A stretch of 64,000 nucleotides of DNA from Halapricum hydrolyticum (GCF_025517535.1 NZ_JAOPKC010000002.1:62001-126000); one strand, 5' to 3'. Positions 34,512 through 43,472 are shown, counted from the stretch's first letter. Program-made: numbers and translations. The notes: generated by a model not told the origin, from the sequence alone.

Positions 34512-35246
34512 ATGGACCCCGTCGAACCGCCGAGCGGAGAGATCGACTCGGAGTTCGAGGCCCTCGAAGCTGCCGCTGCGGCGGGCCGGCCGCTGTTCCG
34601 GGGCACGCATCACTACGATAGCGCGACCGTCGAACGCACCTATTACGTCGAAGACGGTGTTCTCAACGTCGAAACGGTCTATCTCGACGGCGGGACGGAA
34701 ATAGTGACTGTCACAGAAAGCTGGTTGCTCGAGGACGATCACCTCCGACACACGGGCGAGCCACTGGCACAGTTCTGCCGCAGACACCACTTCGAGGAGC
34801 CGGCGACGGACGTTCGGTACTGTCTGGACGAGTCGGCAGCCGAGGACGATCCGTTCCCCGATCCGGAGATCGAATCGACGTTCCAGCCTGCGACGACAGT
34901 CTCTGTTGAGGAGGGTGCCGCCCTCCGCTACGAAGGGATCCACCGGGCTGGCGAGGCACGCGTCGAGCGGTCGTTTTTCGTCAACGACACCGACGCGTGC
35001 ATCCGTGTCCGGACGACCTACTTCTGGGACGACGAACGGCTCGGCAGCCTCGACCGGACGCGAGACCTCCTCGAAGACGGCGAGTTCGTCGCCACGACCG
35101 GGGAGCCGGTCGAAGCGTTCTGCCGCCGGACACACCTGGTCGATCCCGAAAGCGACGTTCGCTACTGTGCGCGCCTGGGGACCAACAGCATGGGGTCGCC
35201 GGAGGCCGGTGACGAAAGACAGCCGGAAGGTACGGATCGCTGGTAG
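34512..35246 (+). CDS. Hypothetical protein with internal duplication
   Basis: 244 residues made of two related halves of about 95 residues. Half one runs from RPLFRGTHHYDSATVERTYYVED to RHTGEPLAQFCRRHHFEEP and TDVRYCLDE. Half two runs from AALRYEGIHRAGEARVERSFFVND to TTGEPVEAFCRRTHLVDP and SDVRYCARL. Each half ends in the same pattern GEP-x4-FCRR and DVRYC, so two cysteines per repeat are conserved. It is beta-rich with no signal or membrane segments. No family is known to me. It follows the GNAT gene closely. Confidence 0.75.
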   Translation: MDPVEPPSGEIDSEFEALEAAAAAGRPLFRGTHHYDSATVERTYYVEDGVLNVETVYLDGGTEIVTVTESWLLEDDHLRHTGEPLAQFCRRHHFEEPATDVRYCLDESAAEDDPFPDPEIESTFQPATTVSVEEGAALRYEGIHRAGEARVERSFFVNDTDACIRVRTTYFWDDERLGSLDRTRDLLEDGEFVATTGEPVEAFCRRTHLVDPESDVRYCARLGTNSMGSPEAGDERQPEGTDRW

Positions 35247-35318
35247 TGACCGGCTCGCCGCATCGCCAAACGGTCGACCGCGCGGCTAGCCGGCGGCTCA
35301 CAGAGAAACGAGCGGCTA

Positions 35319-35483
35319 CTACTCGCCCCAGTCCTCTTCGAGTTCCGGGGCGGTCTCCAGTTCGAGGGGATCGACCGCGACGACCTCCAGCTCCGCACCG
35401 CAGGTCGAGCAGTCGACGATCTCACCGATCTCGACGTCGTCGTGCAGCGCCACGTCGGCACCGCATTCGGGGCAAGTTGCCAT
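35319..35483 (-). CDS. lysW: LysW amino-group carrier protein
   Basis: 54 residues from ATG 35483. Two zinc-knuckle pairs CPEC and CSTC hold the small zinc ribbon, and the protein ends in the conserved EDWGE, whose terminal glutamate gamma-carboxyl is amidated by alpha-aminoadipate or glutamate. LysW carries intermediates of lysine and/or arginine synthesis through LysX/ArgX, LysZ, LysY, LysJ and LysK. None of these enzymes is in this window, so it is a detached copy. The length and ending are typical. The start follows from the position of the first Cys pair. Confidence 0.92.
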   Translation of the reverse strand: MATCPECGADVALHDDVEIGEIVDCSTCGAELEVVAVDPLELETAPELEEDWGE

Positions 35484-35572
35484 AGCACTCGACCAATCGG
35501 ATCGAACCACTATCAAACGGTCGAAGTTCGACCGGCAAACAGGCTTTTGTGACTGGTCGTCGCCGTTAGGAT

Positions 35573-36178
35573 ATGGCGCTCGCGCTCGACGCACTCCTGA
35601 TCGCGGTCGGACTCGTGCTGGCGACGACGGGGATATTCATCTATCGCAAGGCGCTGTACGGCTTCGGCGGACTGCTCGGGGCGGCCGGCGGCGCGCTGCT
35701 CGGCACGAACCTCGCCGGGGACTGGTTGCTCGTCCTCGGCGCGGGTGTCGTCGGTGCCGTCGTCGGGATCTGGCTCATGCTCTCGGCCTACCGGATGGCG
35801 ATCCTCGCGGCCGGGGCAGTTAGCGGGCTTGCGGTCGGCCTGTACGCCTCCGGTGGATCGTTCGCCAGCCCGGCGACGATCGCGGATCCGCTGGTGCTCG
35901 TGGGCCTGCTCGCCGGGGCGGTCGTGGGGTGGCTGCTCCGGAAAGTCATCGTGCTCGTCGTCTCCGCGGCCTGGGGCGCAGCGCTCGTCTCAATCGCTCT
36001 TTCGCCCCCGATCGCAGACGTGACGAACGTCACCGAGGTCGTCGACGCGTTCGTTTCGCCGTGGCTGTACGGCGTGTTCGTCGCCGGGATCGCCGTCCAG
36101 GTCGGTCTGTACGGCTATCTCGCGCACTCCGGCGACAGCGACGACCCGGCCCCCGGGCCCCTCGCTCGATTGCGGTAG
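35573..36178 (+). CDS. Multi-pass membrane protein (201 aa)
   Basis: 201 residues with about six to seven short hydrophobic helices rich in Gly and Ala (ALYGFGGLLGAAGGALLG, LLVLGAGVVGAVVGIWLM, LVLVGLLAGAVVGWLL). The repeated Gly-x3-Gly pattern and helix layout resemble DUF4203/TMEM198-like proteins, but no catalytic or transport motif is visible. It is followed after 50 bases by a tiny single-helix membrane protein on the same strand. Function unknown. Confidence 0.7.
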   Translation: MALALDALLIAVGLVLATTGIFIYRKALYGFGGLLGAAGGALLGTNLAGDWLLVLGAGVVGAVVGIWLMLSAYRMAILAAGAVSGLAVGLYASGGSFASPATIADPLVLVGLLAGAVVGWLLRKVIVLVVSAAWGAALVSIALSPPIADVTNVTEVVDAFVSPWLYGVFVAGIAVQVGLYGYLAHSGDSDDPAPGPLARLR

Positions 36179-36228
36179 CACCCGAGCACTCGAAAAGCCC
36201 TTTTTCGCTTGACTGCGTAGCATTAGGT

Positions 36229-36402
36229 ATGGCCGACACAGTCTCACGCGCGGGCGGCCCGAAACAGGTATTGCAGATGGGTATCATGGGGTACGTTATC
36301 GCGCTCGGCGTCGCGCTGTTGTTGCTCCCGCTGCTCCCGATCTTCATCGCACTCAAGCTCATCGACGTGCTGCGACGCCCGCGGTCGCCGGAACCCGCCT
36401 AG
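36229..36402 (+). CDS. Small single-helix membrane protein (57 aa)
   Basis: 57 residues from ATG 36229, beginning MADTVSRAGGPKQVLQMG, with one strong helix (about residues 19-42, rich in Leu/Ile) and a short Arg/Pro tail. A TATA-like TTTTTCGCTT patch lies about 25 bases upstream, consistent with a leaderless message. Haloarchaea keep a family of such short proteins; function is unknown. Confidence 0.6.
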   Translation: MADTVSRAGGPKQVLQMGIMGYVIALGVALLLLPLLPIFIALKLIDVLRRPRSPEPA

Positions 36403-36429
36403 GGAGCAAGAGGCGTTTCGGCCCGGACG

Positions 36430-36437
36430 TTTATATA
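36430..36437 (+). promoter_or_regulatory. TATA box upstream of the 36520 gene
   Basis: tttatata at 36430-36437 is a strong archaeal TATA box about 85 bases before the GTG start at 36520, implying a leader of around 55-60 bases. The leader contains a small inverted repeat (GACGC...GCGTC, 36467-36481) and a Shine-Dalgarno-like gggaggagg just before the GTG. Confidence 0.5.
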
Positions 36438-36519
36438 CTGATCCGGCACACTCCGGGCTGTGACCGACGCTACAGGCGTCATACTGGCAGCCGGCAGTGC
36501 CTGGGAGGAGGAGTGAGTC

Positions 36520-37056
36520 GTGGCCCATCACGCGCTGGTCGCCTACGAGCGTCCGGACGGCCGGTACGACGTGCACACCTCGCGACTGGGCGGGCTGGAC
36601 TGCCGACTCGCCCGGACGATCAGTCCGTCGGATCCGTATGCCGGCGGGGACGTCGATCCGACCCCGAACGTCGTCGCGCGCCCGTTCGAGCACGTGCTCA
36701 CGATGGTCGATCCTGTCCGCCACGAGGCCGTCTACCGCGTCGGCGTCGAGTACGACGTCGAGACGTACCTGCCGCTGTGGTTCGGACTCGCCCACTATTT
36801 CGATACGTGTTCGGCAGAGAACGACGACCGGGGGCTGCTCGTCGCCGTCGACGGCCCCGACGAGGCGGCCGAACTCCGGCAGTGGTTCCGGGCGGCGAAA
36901 GGCGTCCTCGCGACGGGAATCGAAGCGGGCACGCTCGGCGTCGCCGAGGCGCACACGATACTCGATCGTGCGGTTCGAGAGTGGGCCAGTGAGGTCTACG
37001 AGCCCCGGGGGCTGGGCGGGGACGGAACCGAGTCGTGGCGGACGGACGAGCAGTGA
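36520..37056 (+). CDS. Conserved haloarchaeal protein, DUF6735-like
   Basis: 178 residues from GTG 36520 with a Shine-Dalgarno-like gggaggagg just upstream, which decides the start. The opening MAHHALVAYERPDGRYDVHTSRLGG resembles a haloarchaeal family I recall as DUF6735, of unknown function. A middle segment HEAVYRVGVEYDVETYLPLWFGL and a helical C-terminal third follow. There is no signal peptide or catalytic motif. The nucS gene begins 54 bases later on the same strand. Confidence 0.65.
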   Translation: MAHHALVAYERPDGRYDVHTSRLGGLDCRLARTISPSDPYAGGDVDPTPNVVARPFEHVLTMVDPVRHEAVYRVGVEYDVETYLPLWFGLAHYFDTCSAENDDRGLLVAVDGPDEAAELRQWFRAAKGVLATGIEAGTLGVAEAHTILDRAVREWASEVYEPRGLGGDGTESWRTDEQ

Positions 37057-37110
37057 CCCGGGACGCCACGAACGGACGAGTATTAGTGGCCGGATCGAGT
37101 ACGGACGGGC

Positions 37111-37830
37111 GTGACATCCGACGTTCGCGCCCGGACCGACCCTTCGATAGAGACGGCACGGTCGATCGTCGAGACGGGCCTCGAGGGCGGTGCCGTCGTG
37201 ACGGTCTTCGGCGAATGCACGGTCGAGTACGACGGCCGGGCCGCGAGCACGCTCGGTCCGGGCGACCGCCACGTCATGTGCAAGCCCGACGGGACCGTCC
37301 TCGTCCACACCGACGAGGGCCACCAGCCGGTGAACTGGCAACCGCCGGGGTGCACCCACGAGGTGGTCGTCGCCGAGGACACGTTCACGCTCGAAAGTCG
37401 GCGGGACAACCCGGACGAGTTTCTCGCGGTGACGTTCGAGAGTGTCGGTCACGTCGCAGCCTTCGACGTGACCGATCCCGAGGAGCTGTCGCTGTCCGGC
37501 ACCGAAGAGGACCTCCGCCAGCGGATCCTCGAGAACCCGTCGCTGATCGAGCCCGGATTCACGCCGCTGGCGACCGAGCGGGAGACCCCCGCCGGCGCCG
37601 TCGACGTCTACGGCGAAGACGACGACGGCCAGGCCGTCGTCCTGGAGCTGAAGCGTCGTCGCGTCGGCCCGGATGCCGTGGGCCAGCTGGCGCGTTACGT
37701 CGAGGCCCTGCAGCGGGATCTCCACGCCGAGACCGGCGTCCGTGGAATCCTCGTTGCGCCGTCGGTCACCGACCGCGCCCGGTCGCTGCTGGCCGAGCGC
37801 GGCCTGGAGTTCGTTGCGCTGGAACCATGA
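37111..37830 (+). CDS. nucS: Mismatch-specific endonuclease NucS/EndoMS
   Basis: 239 residues from GTG 37111. The N-terminal dimerisation and DNA-binding domain includes GECTVEYDGRAASTLGPGDR and NWQPPGCTHEV. The C-terminal RecB-like nuclease domain has the catalytic pattern: TPAGAVDVYGEDDDG (Asp), VVLELKRRR (Glu-x-Lys) and QLARYVEAL (Gln). In archaea and actinobacteria NucS cuts both strands at mismatches, working with the PCNA clamp in a MutS-independent repair route. I see no obvious C-terminal PCNA-binding motif. MutS is encoded 800 bases away on the other strand. Confidence 0.93.
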   Translation: MTSDVRARTDPSIETARSIVETGLEGGAVVTVFGECTVEYDGRAASTLGPGDRHVMCKPDGTVLVHTDEGHQPVNWQPPGCTHEVVVAEDTFTLESRRDNPDEFLAVTFESVGHVAAFDVTDPEELSLSGTEEDLRQRILENPSLIEPGFTPLATERETPAGAVDVYGEDDDGQAVVLELKRRRVGPDAVGQLARYVEALQRDLHAETGVRGILVAPSVTDRARSLLAERGLEFVALEP

Positions 37831-37850
37831 CAGTTCGCTCCGCCCACCGA

Positions 37851-38537
37851 TTACAACCGACCGGTGGCGACGAGATGTTCCATGCGGGCCGCTATCGTCG
37901 CCACTGCCTTCGAGACCGTTCCGAGCTCCGACGGCCGGACGCGCGTGAACGGGATTTCGTAGCTGACGTGTCGCCCGTCGATCCGTAATCGTCCGGGGAT
38001 CGAGACGTCCAGTAGTGCCGACTGCACCTCGGCGTCGAACACCGACGCGAGGTTCGACCCGGCGGTGACCTCGAAGACGAACTGCTCGTCGAGCGCGTCG
38101 GTCCCGGTCCTGATCCCCCGTTCGGTCCCCCCGCTCCCGACGTAGGTGAGCGTGACGTCGATCGGTGCTGTGACGCCACCGGCTGTCGCTTCGACGCGGA
38201 TGCCCTGCTGGCGGACGAGGCCGCGACCCACCGGCTCGGCTGTGATCACGTTCCCTTTCAGCGACCGTTGCAGGGGCGGACGACGATCGTCCTCGTGCTG
38301 TGGTTCGAACGGCGTCTCGTCGATCAGTCGCCGCCAGGCGCGTCGCTCGCGCCGCCGGACGACCAGCACGCCCGCCAGCCACACGCCCGCGAACGCGGCG
38401 ATTGCAGCCGGCCGATCCGCGTACGCGGCGAGTTCATTCTCGAATTCGGTGATCGCGACCCAGCCTCCGCCGGCGATCAGCACCGTCCACACGAGCAGAC
38501 GGTGGCGTTCGCCGAGATACCGTCGCAAGCGGGTCAT
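37851..38537 (-). CDS. Hypothetical membrane protein (228 aa)
   Basis: 228 residues with two N-terminal helices (about residues 14-30 and 42-60) separated by a short acidic loop, then an Arg-rich turn (VVRRRERRAWRRLI) that fixes the cytosolic side. The remaining 150 residues are beta-rich and end with a helix (VSKAVATIAARMEHLVA). The fold is not recognised. It lies between nucS (convergent) and mutS (same strand, 58 bases downstream of the mutS stop) and could be the last gene of the mutS transcript. Confidence 0.7.
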   Translation of the reverse strand: MTRLRRYLGERHRLLVWTVLIAGGGWVAITEFENELAAYADRPAAIAAFAGVWLAGVLVVRRRERRAWRRLIDETPFEPQHEDDRRPPLQRSLKGNVITAEPVGRGLVRQQGIRVEATAGGVTAPIDVTLTYVGSGGTERGIRTGTDALDEQFVFEVTAGSNLASVFDAEVQSALLDVSIPGRLRIDGRHVSYEIPFTRVRPSELGTVSKAVATIAARMEHLVATGRL

Positions 38538-38595
38538 TCCCGGCTAGTTCGACGCGTGTCACCAAAAGTGTCAGCCCCGAAACGCCAGTCGGGAC

Positions 38596-41235
38596 TCACT
38601 CCTCGATTTCGGACTGCAACTCCGCGAGCAACTGTAGCGCCTCCAGCGGTGTCGTCTCGGCGATCGACACCTCGCGCAGACGGTCGCGGATCGCGTCGGT
38701 CTCCCCCGCTGAGTCCAGGGTCTCGTTGCTCGCACTCTTCGACTCTCGATCGCTCCCTGGGGCGGACCCACTCCCGTTCGTCCGTGTCGGGACGCCGTCG
38801 TCCGCCGAGGCGGTCGTCTCGCCTGCGAGCACGTCGGCCGCTCGCTGGACGACCGTCTCGGGGACGCCGGCGACGCCGGCGACCTCGACGCCGTAGGACG
38901 CCTCGGCCGCGCCGGGGGCGATCTCGTGCTCGAAGACGACCTCGCCGTCCTCGCGGCTGGTTCTGAAGTGGCGGTTGAACACGCCGGGCAGTTCGTCTGC
39001 GACGTCGGTGAGTTCGTGGTGGTGGGTCGCAAAGAGCGTCGTCGCGCCGACCTCGTCGTGGACGAACTCCGTCACCGCGCGGGCGATCGCCAGCCCGTCG
39101 GTCGTCGACGTGCCGCGGCCGACCTCGTCGAGCAGGACCAGCGAGTCCGCTGTGGCGTGTTCGAGAATCTCGGCGAGTTCGGTCATCTCGATCATGAACG
39201 TGGATCGTCCGCCTGCGATGTCGTCGCTGGCTCCGACGCGGGTGAAGACCCGATCGACGATGCGCAACCGCGCCCGCTCGGCGGGCACGAAGCTCCCGGC
39301 CTGGGCGAGCAGCGCAGTGAGCGCGATCTGGCGCATGTAGGTGGACTTGCCGCTCATGTTGGGTCCGGTGACGATCATCACGCGATGCTCCCGATCGAGG
39401 GCCGCTCCGTTCGGGACGAACGCGTCTTCAGTCCGCTCGACGACCGGATGGCGGCCGGCCTCGATCTCGATGCCTTCGGCGGCGATCTCCGGGCGGGTGT
39501 AGTCGAACTCCGCGGCGACAGTCGCAAAGGAGACCAGCACGTCGAGCTGTGCCAGCGCGTCCGCCAGCTCCTGGACGCGCTCGGACTCGGCGGCGACAGT
39601 CTCGCGCACCTCGACGAACAGCTCGTATTCGCGGTCGTCGGCCCGCTGTTCGGCGCTGATGATCTCGTCTTCGCGCTCTTTCAACTCGGGCGTGTAGTAG
39701 CGCTCGCTGTTTTTCAGCGTCTGACGGCGCTGATAGTCCTCCGGTACCCGGTCGAGATTGGCGTCGGTCACCTCGATGTAGTAGCCGTGGACGGCGTTGT
39801 GACCGACCTTCAGCGAATCGATACCGGTCCGTTCGCGTTCCTGTTCCTCCAGATCTTCGACCCAGGCCTTGCCGGAGCGTTCGGTCTCGCGCAACTCGTC
39901 GAGCGTCCCGTCGTATCCCGGAGCGATGACGCCACCTTCTGTGAGCTCTGGCGGCGGATCGTCGGCGATCGCCTCCGCGATGAGCGACCGGATCTCGGGC
40001 AGGTCGTCCAGGTGGTCGTGAACCGACTGGAGTTTCGTGCTGTCGCTGTCAGCGATCGCGTCCCGTATCTCGGGGACGACGTCAAGCGTCGAGCCCAGCG
40101 AGTTGAGATCGCGAGCGTTCGCCCGCCCGCGCGAGACCCGCGATATCAGCCGTTCGAGGTCGTAGACCTCGCGCAGACGATCGTGGAGCCGTTCCCGGGT
40201 CCGGACCGCGCCGACGAGTTCTTCGACTGCCTCGTGTCGGGCTTCGATCCGATCGCGCTCGATCAGCGGCCGACGCAGCCAGTCGGTCAACTCCCGGCGC
40301 CCCATCGCACACGCCGTCTCGTCGACCGCGTCGATCAGCGCCAGCCCCTCCGAACTCCGGACCGAACGGCGGTCGAACACTTCGAGACTCTCCAGCGCGA
40401 CGGCGTCGAGCACCATGTACTCGCGAGGATCGTATCGCGTGAGGTGATTGAGGTACTCCAGCCGACCATCCTCACCCACGCCAGCCCCGCCGCGGGTGTA
40501 CTCGGCGTAGGCGAGCAACGCTCCGCAGGCTCGCACCTCAGCGTCGCTCGCGAGCAGCCGCTCCGGCGGGCCGAAGTACTCCCCGACCCGTTCGCGTGCC
40601 TGCTCTGCCGTGAAGGCACGCTCGTCGTAGGGCGTGACCATGCAGTCGAACGGATCGGTCGGCGCGTCGGGGCCCACGATCGCCTCCGAGGGATCGAAGC
40701 GGCCGAGTTCGTCAGCGACGGTCGCGAGCGAGTCGCTGCCGGTCGCGTAGGCGTCGCCGGTCGAGACGTCCAGGATCGCCAGCCCGTAGCGACTGCCCTC
40801 GCAAGCCAGCGCGGCGACGTAGTTGTTCGCGGCCCCGCCCAGCAGTTCGTCCTCGGTGAGCGTGCCGGGCGTGATGATGCGAGTCACCGCTCGTTCGACG
40901 ACGCCACTGACCTCGTCGGGGTCTTCGACCTGGTCGGCGATGGCGACGCGATACCCTGCGTCGAGCAACGTCTCGACGTAACTCTCGGCGTTGTCGATGG
41001 GGATTCCGGCCATCGCGTACTCGCCGGTAGAGTCCTCACGCTTCGTGAGCGTGATCTCGCAGAGTCGGGCGACGCGCTCGGCCGCCTCGCAGAAGGCCTC
41101 GTAGAAGTCACCGACCTGAAAGAGTACGAGCGCGTCGTCGTACTGGCGGGTCAACTCGAAGTACTGGGCCATCATCGGCGTCAGTTCGTCGGCCCGCCCG
41201 GCCATCTTCTCCGGTGCTCCGAGTGCCGCGTCCAT
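38596..41235 (-). CDS. mutS: DNA mismatch repair protein MutS
   Basis: 879 residues. The mismatch-recognition motif Phe44-x-Glu46 lies in FQVGDFYEAF, so this is a true MutS1 rather than MutS2. Connector, lever and clamp domains follow, and the ABC ATPase has Walker A TGPNMSGKST (about residues 623-632), Walker B with LVLLDEVGRGTSTTDG and the FATHHHEL switch. MutS binds base mismatches and recruits MutL; haloarchaea acquired MutS/MutL from bacteria. mutL is not in the window. The C-terminal region (about 815-845) is a low-complexity Ser/Asp linker before the final helices. It starts 75 bases after the end of the che operon on the same strand. Confidence 0.97.
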   Translation of the reverse strand: MDAALGAPEKMAGRADELTPMMAQYFELTRQYDDALVLFQVGDFYEAFCEAAERVARLCEITLTKREDSTGEYAMAGIPIDNAESYVETLLDAGYRVAIADQVEDPDEVSGVVERAVTRIITPGTLTEDELLGGAANNYVAALACEGSRYGLAILDVSTGDAYATGSDSLATVADELGRFDPSEAIVGPDAPTDPFDCMVTPYDERAFTAEQARERVGEYFGPPERLLASDAEVRACGALLAYAEYTRGGAGVGEDGRLEYLNHLTRYDPREYMVLDAVALESLEVFDRRSVRSSEGLALIDAVDETACAMGRRELTDWLRRPLIERDRIEARHEAVEELVGAVRTRERLHDRLREVYDLERLISRVSRGRANARDLNSLGSTLDVVPEIRDAIADSDSTKLQSVHDHLDDLPEIRSLIAEAIADDPPPELTEGGVIAPGYDGTLDELRETERSGKAWVEDLEEQERERTGIDSLKVGHNAVHGYYIEVTDANLDRVPEDYQRRQTLKNSERYYTPELKEREDEIISAEQRADDREYELFVEVRETVAAESERVQELADALAQLDVLVSFATVAAEFDYTRPEIAAEGIEIEAGRHPVVERTEDAFVPNGAALDREHRVMIVTGPNMSGKSTYMRQIALTALLAQAGSFVPAERARLRIVDRVFTRVGASDDIAGGRSTFMIEMTELAEILEHATADSLVLLDEVGRGTSTTDGLAIARAVTEFVHDEVGATTLFATHHHELTDVADELPGVFNRHFRTSREDGEVVFEHEIAPGAAEASYGVEVAGVAGVPETVVQRAADVLAGETTASADDGVPTRTNGSGSAPGSDRESKSASNETLDSAGETDAIRDRLREVSIAETTPLEALQLLAELQSEIEE

Positions 41236-41310
41236 GCCGAAAGCGAAGGCGCTCGCAGCCCATAGGCTTCTCGAAACCGACCGGACTGATCACCGCGATA
41301 GCGTTCGACG

Positions 41311-42165
41311 TTACTGGTTCTCGATGACTTCGCTTGCGATGTTCCGTCCGCGCGGCTGCAGCGAGACTTCCCGTCGCGTCCGCACTTCCTGGAGCAACCC
41401 CATCTCGACGAGTTCGTCGTAGATCGCTTCGACTTGCTCGACGTCCATCCCGACGAAATCGGGGATCTTGAACGGAGAGACGCCCGAATAAAGCGCCATC
41501 AACACCTCGTGTTCGGCCTGGCTGATGTCCGCGTCCGGTTCGTGCTCCTGGCGGACGAGCCCGGCGAGGATTGTCACGATCCGCCCGGGGCCCGTGACGT
41601 GCGTCTGGACGACAGTATCCTCGATGAGGTGTTCAATCTCGGCGACGCGGCGTTGGTTGTCGTTGACCGTCTGATCGGTCAACTCGACCGTCCCGACGTC
41701 GTCGCGCTCGATTTCGACGAATCGTCCGGAGGCGACCGCCAGATCGACCGATCCGTTGCCGAGCTTGAGTCGAGCCTTCTCCCAGCCGGTGTCCTGCACC
41801 ACTCCGCCTTCGACAGCCGGATGCTTGACGTAAACGACGCGCTGGTCCAGTATCGCCCCGTATAGTTTCTCTTCGAATGACTCTTGATCCTGTGGGGCGA
41901 CCAGATAGACGTCCGAACCGATCTGGATCGAGAGGTAACTCGACACCTGCGCGATCGCCTCGTTGACGTCTCCGCGACTCTTGATGCTAGAAACCTTTCC
42001 GAGCGGGATCGTCTGCTTGCTCTCGTTCGTCAGGATGAGCAGGCGCTTGTTCGACAACAGCAAGCGACACGACTGCCACTCGACGTCGCTGGCCTTGCGG
42101 CCGTCCGAGACGACCTGCATGAACCTGCCCTGCACGTCCGCGAGTTTCTGTTCGCCCTCGCCCAT
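41311..42165 (-). CDS. cheF: Archaeal chemotaxis adaptor CheF
   Basis: 284 residues, beginning MGEGEQKLADVQGRFMQVV. This is the archaea-specific CheF family (formerly DUF439): beta-rich N-terminal two thirds with SCRLLLSNKRLLILTNESKQTIPLG and a C-terminal winged-helix-like part from about residue 215 (SQAEHEVLMALYSGVSPFKIPDFVG). CheF binds phosphorylated CheY and the archaellum platform proteins ArlCDE and so links chemotaxis to the motor. It is the last gene of the leftward che operon. The family was defined in Halobacterium, where it lies beside a HEAT-repeat gene as here. Confidence 0.93.
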   Translation of the reverse strand: MGEGEQKLADVQGRFMQVVSDGRKASDVEWQSCRLLLSNKRLLILTNESKQTIPLGKVSSIKSRGDVNEAIAQVSSYLSIQIGSDVYLVAPQDQESFEEKLYGAILDQRVVYVKHPAVEGGVVQDTGWEKARLKLGNGSVDLAVASGRFVEIERDDVGTVELTDQTVNDNQRRVAEIEHLIEDTVVQTHVTGPGRIVTILAGLVRQEHEPDADISQAEHEVLMALYSGVSPFKIPDFVGMDVEQVEAIYDELVEMGLLQEVRTRREVSLQPRGRNIASEVIENQ

Positions 42166-42235
42166 CGTCTCTCGATACTGCTAGGTTGGCCGGCCGTGCT
42201 AATAATCGTTGGTCTCCTATGTTGCCAGTGTTCGG

Positions 42236-43471
42236 TCACAGCACGTCGCCGGCCTGGCCGCCGAGTTTCGACAGCGCCGAGAAGGCACGCTTGCGAATCT
42301 GTTCGTCTTCGGTCTTGTCGATGATCGACTCCAGGGCGTCCCGTGAGCGTTGTCCGCCGACTTTGCCCAGCGTGAAGATTGCCTGAGCCCGCACGTCGCT
42401 GCCTCGGTCGTCGTCCTCGACGACTTCCAGAAGTCTGTCCTCGACGGTCTCGCCGTCGAACTCTGCGAGGCTCGTCGCCGCGAACTGCGAGGTCATCTGA
42501 TCGTCGTCGTCGAGACAGTCGATCAGCGCCTCGATCACACGCTCGTGTTCGCCGTCGGTGACCCGACCCAGCAGCCAGGCCGTGTTGCGTCGCTGTGCGG
42601 TCTGGGTGCTCTCCTCGAGGATCTCGACCAGCGGGACGACGACCGTCGCGTCCTCGGTGGCGCTGAGTTCGTCGACGATCGATTCCCGGATCTCGTGGCT
42701 GCGCTGGCGGGGGACGTTCGAGAGCAACTCGATCAGCGAGTAGACTGCCGTCCGTCGGACGGCCGCCGACTCGTCGGAAAGGGCCTCGACCAGGTGTTCG
42801 ACTGGCCGGCCGTTGTCGAAGTTACCGAACGCACCGACGGCGATGCGGCGAACGCGCTCGTCCGGGTCGTCGTACATCTCCAGCAGCGCCTGCAGCGCCT
42901 GCCGGTTGGCGATCTTTCCGAGCGCGTCGGCCGCCTCCCGCCGGACTGCCGGGCTCCGGTCCTCGAGTAGCCCTTCGAGCGCGTCGGTCGCGCGCGGATC
43001 GCCGATCGACCCCGCTGCACGGGCGGCTCGTGCGCGCACCCGGTAGTCTTCGTCGTCGAACGTCTCGATCAGCTGCCCGAGCGTATCGCTTTCGCCGAAC
43101 TGTGCGAGCCCGTTGGCCGCGGCCATGCGCAGTTCCGGGACGTCGCTGTCCAGCGCCCGGGTGAACGCTTTCGCTTTCATCCAGTCCGCCCCTTCATCGA
43201 GGTCGACGCCGGCCATGCTGGCGATTAGCTGTTCGATCGCGTCGCCGCCCAGCTCTTCGAGCGAGTCGATCGCGGCGGCCGTCACGGCGTCGGCGTCGCC
43301 GGTTTCGGCGGCCTCGACCAGCGCGTTCACGACGTCCCGGCGATCGTCGTGATCGTCGAATCCACCGAGCATATCGGCCGCACGCTCGCGGATCTCCAGG
43401 TTGTCACTCTCCCGGAGCAGACGGATCAGTTCCTGCGCGTCGCCGTCGCGTTCGAGCTGGTAGAGAGACAT
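42236..43471 (-). CDS. HEAT-repeat taxis protein
   Basis: 411 residues made of about 12 HEAT/PBS-lyase-type helical repeats of 30-32 residues each, with phrases such as VRRTAVYSLIELL, VRAQAIFTLGKVGG and VRREAADALGKIANRQALQALL. The surface is strongly acidic. The gene sits between cheR (one base apart) and cheF; the Halobacterium homologue (OE2401F) interacts with CheF and is needed for normal phototaxis and chemotaxis. It should act as a scaffold in the cytosol near the motor. A phycocyanin-lyase role suggested by the repeat family name does not apply. Confidence 0.9.
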   Translation of the reverse strand: MSLYQLERDGDAQELIRLLRESDNLEIRERAADMLGGFDDHDDRRDVVNALVEAAETGDADAVTAAAIDSLEELGGDAIEQLIASMAGVDLDEGADWMKAKAFTRALDSDVPELRMAAANGLAQFGESDTLGQLIETFDDEDYRVRARAARAAGSIGDPRATDALEGLLEDRSPAVRREAADALGKIANRQALQALLEMYDDPDERVRRIAVGAFGNFDNGRPVEHLVEALSDESAAVRRTAVYSLIELLSNVPRQRSHEIRESIVDELSATEDATVVVPLVEILEESTQTAQRRNTAWLLGRVTDGEHERVIEALIDCLDDDDQMTSQFAATSLAEFDGETVEDRLLEVVEDDDRGSDVRAQAIFTLGKVGGQRSRDALESIIDKTEDEQIRKRAFSALSKLGGQAGDVL

Positions 43472-43472
43472 T

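Noticed and set aside
36244..38382. A 712-residue leftward frame across several genes
   Set aside because: It runs opposite nucS and the DUF6735-like gene, is Arg-rich and has no domain; the sense genes are supported.
38926..41265. A 779-residue open frame antisense to mutS
   Set aside because: Same GC effect; the sense frame is an unmistakable MutS.
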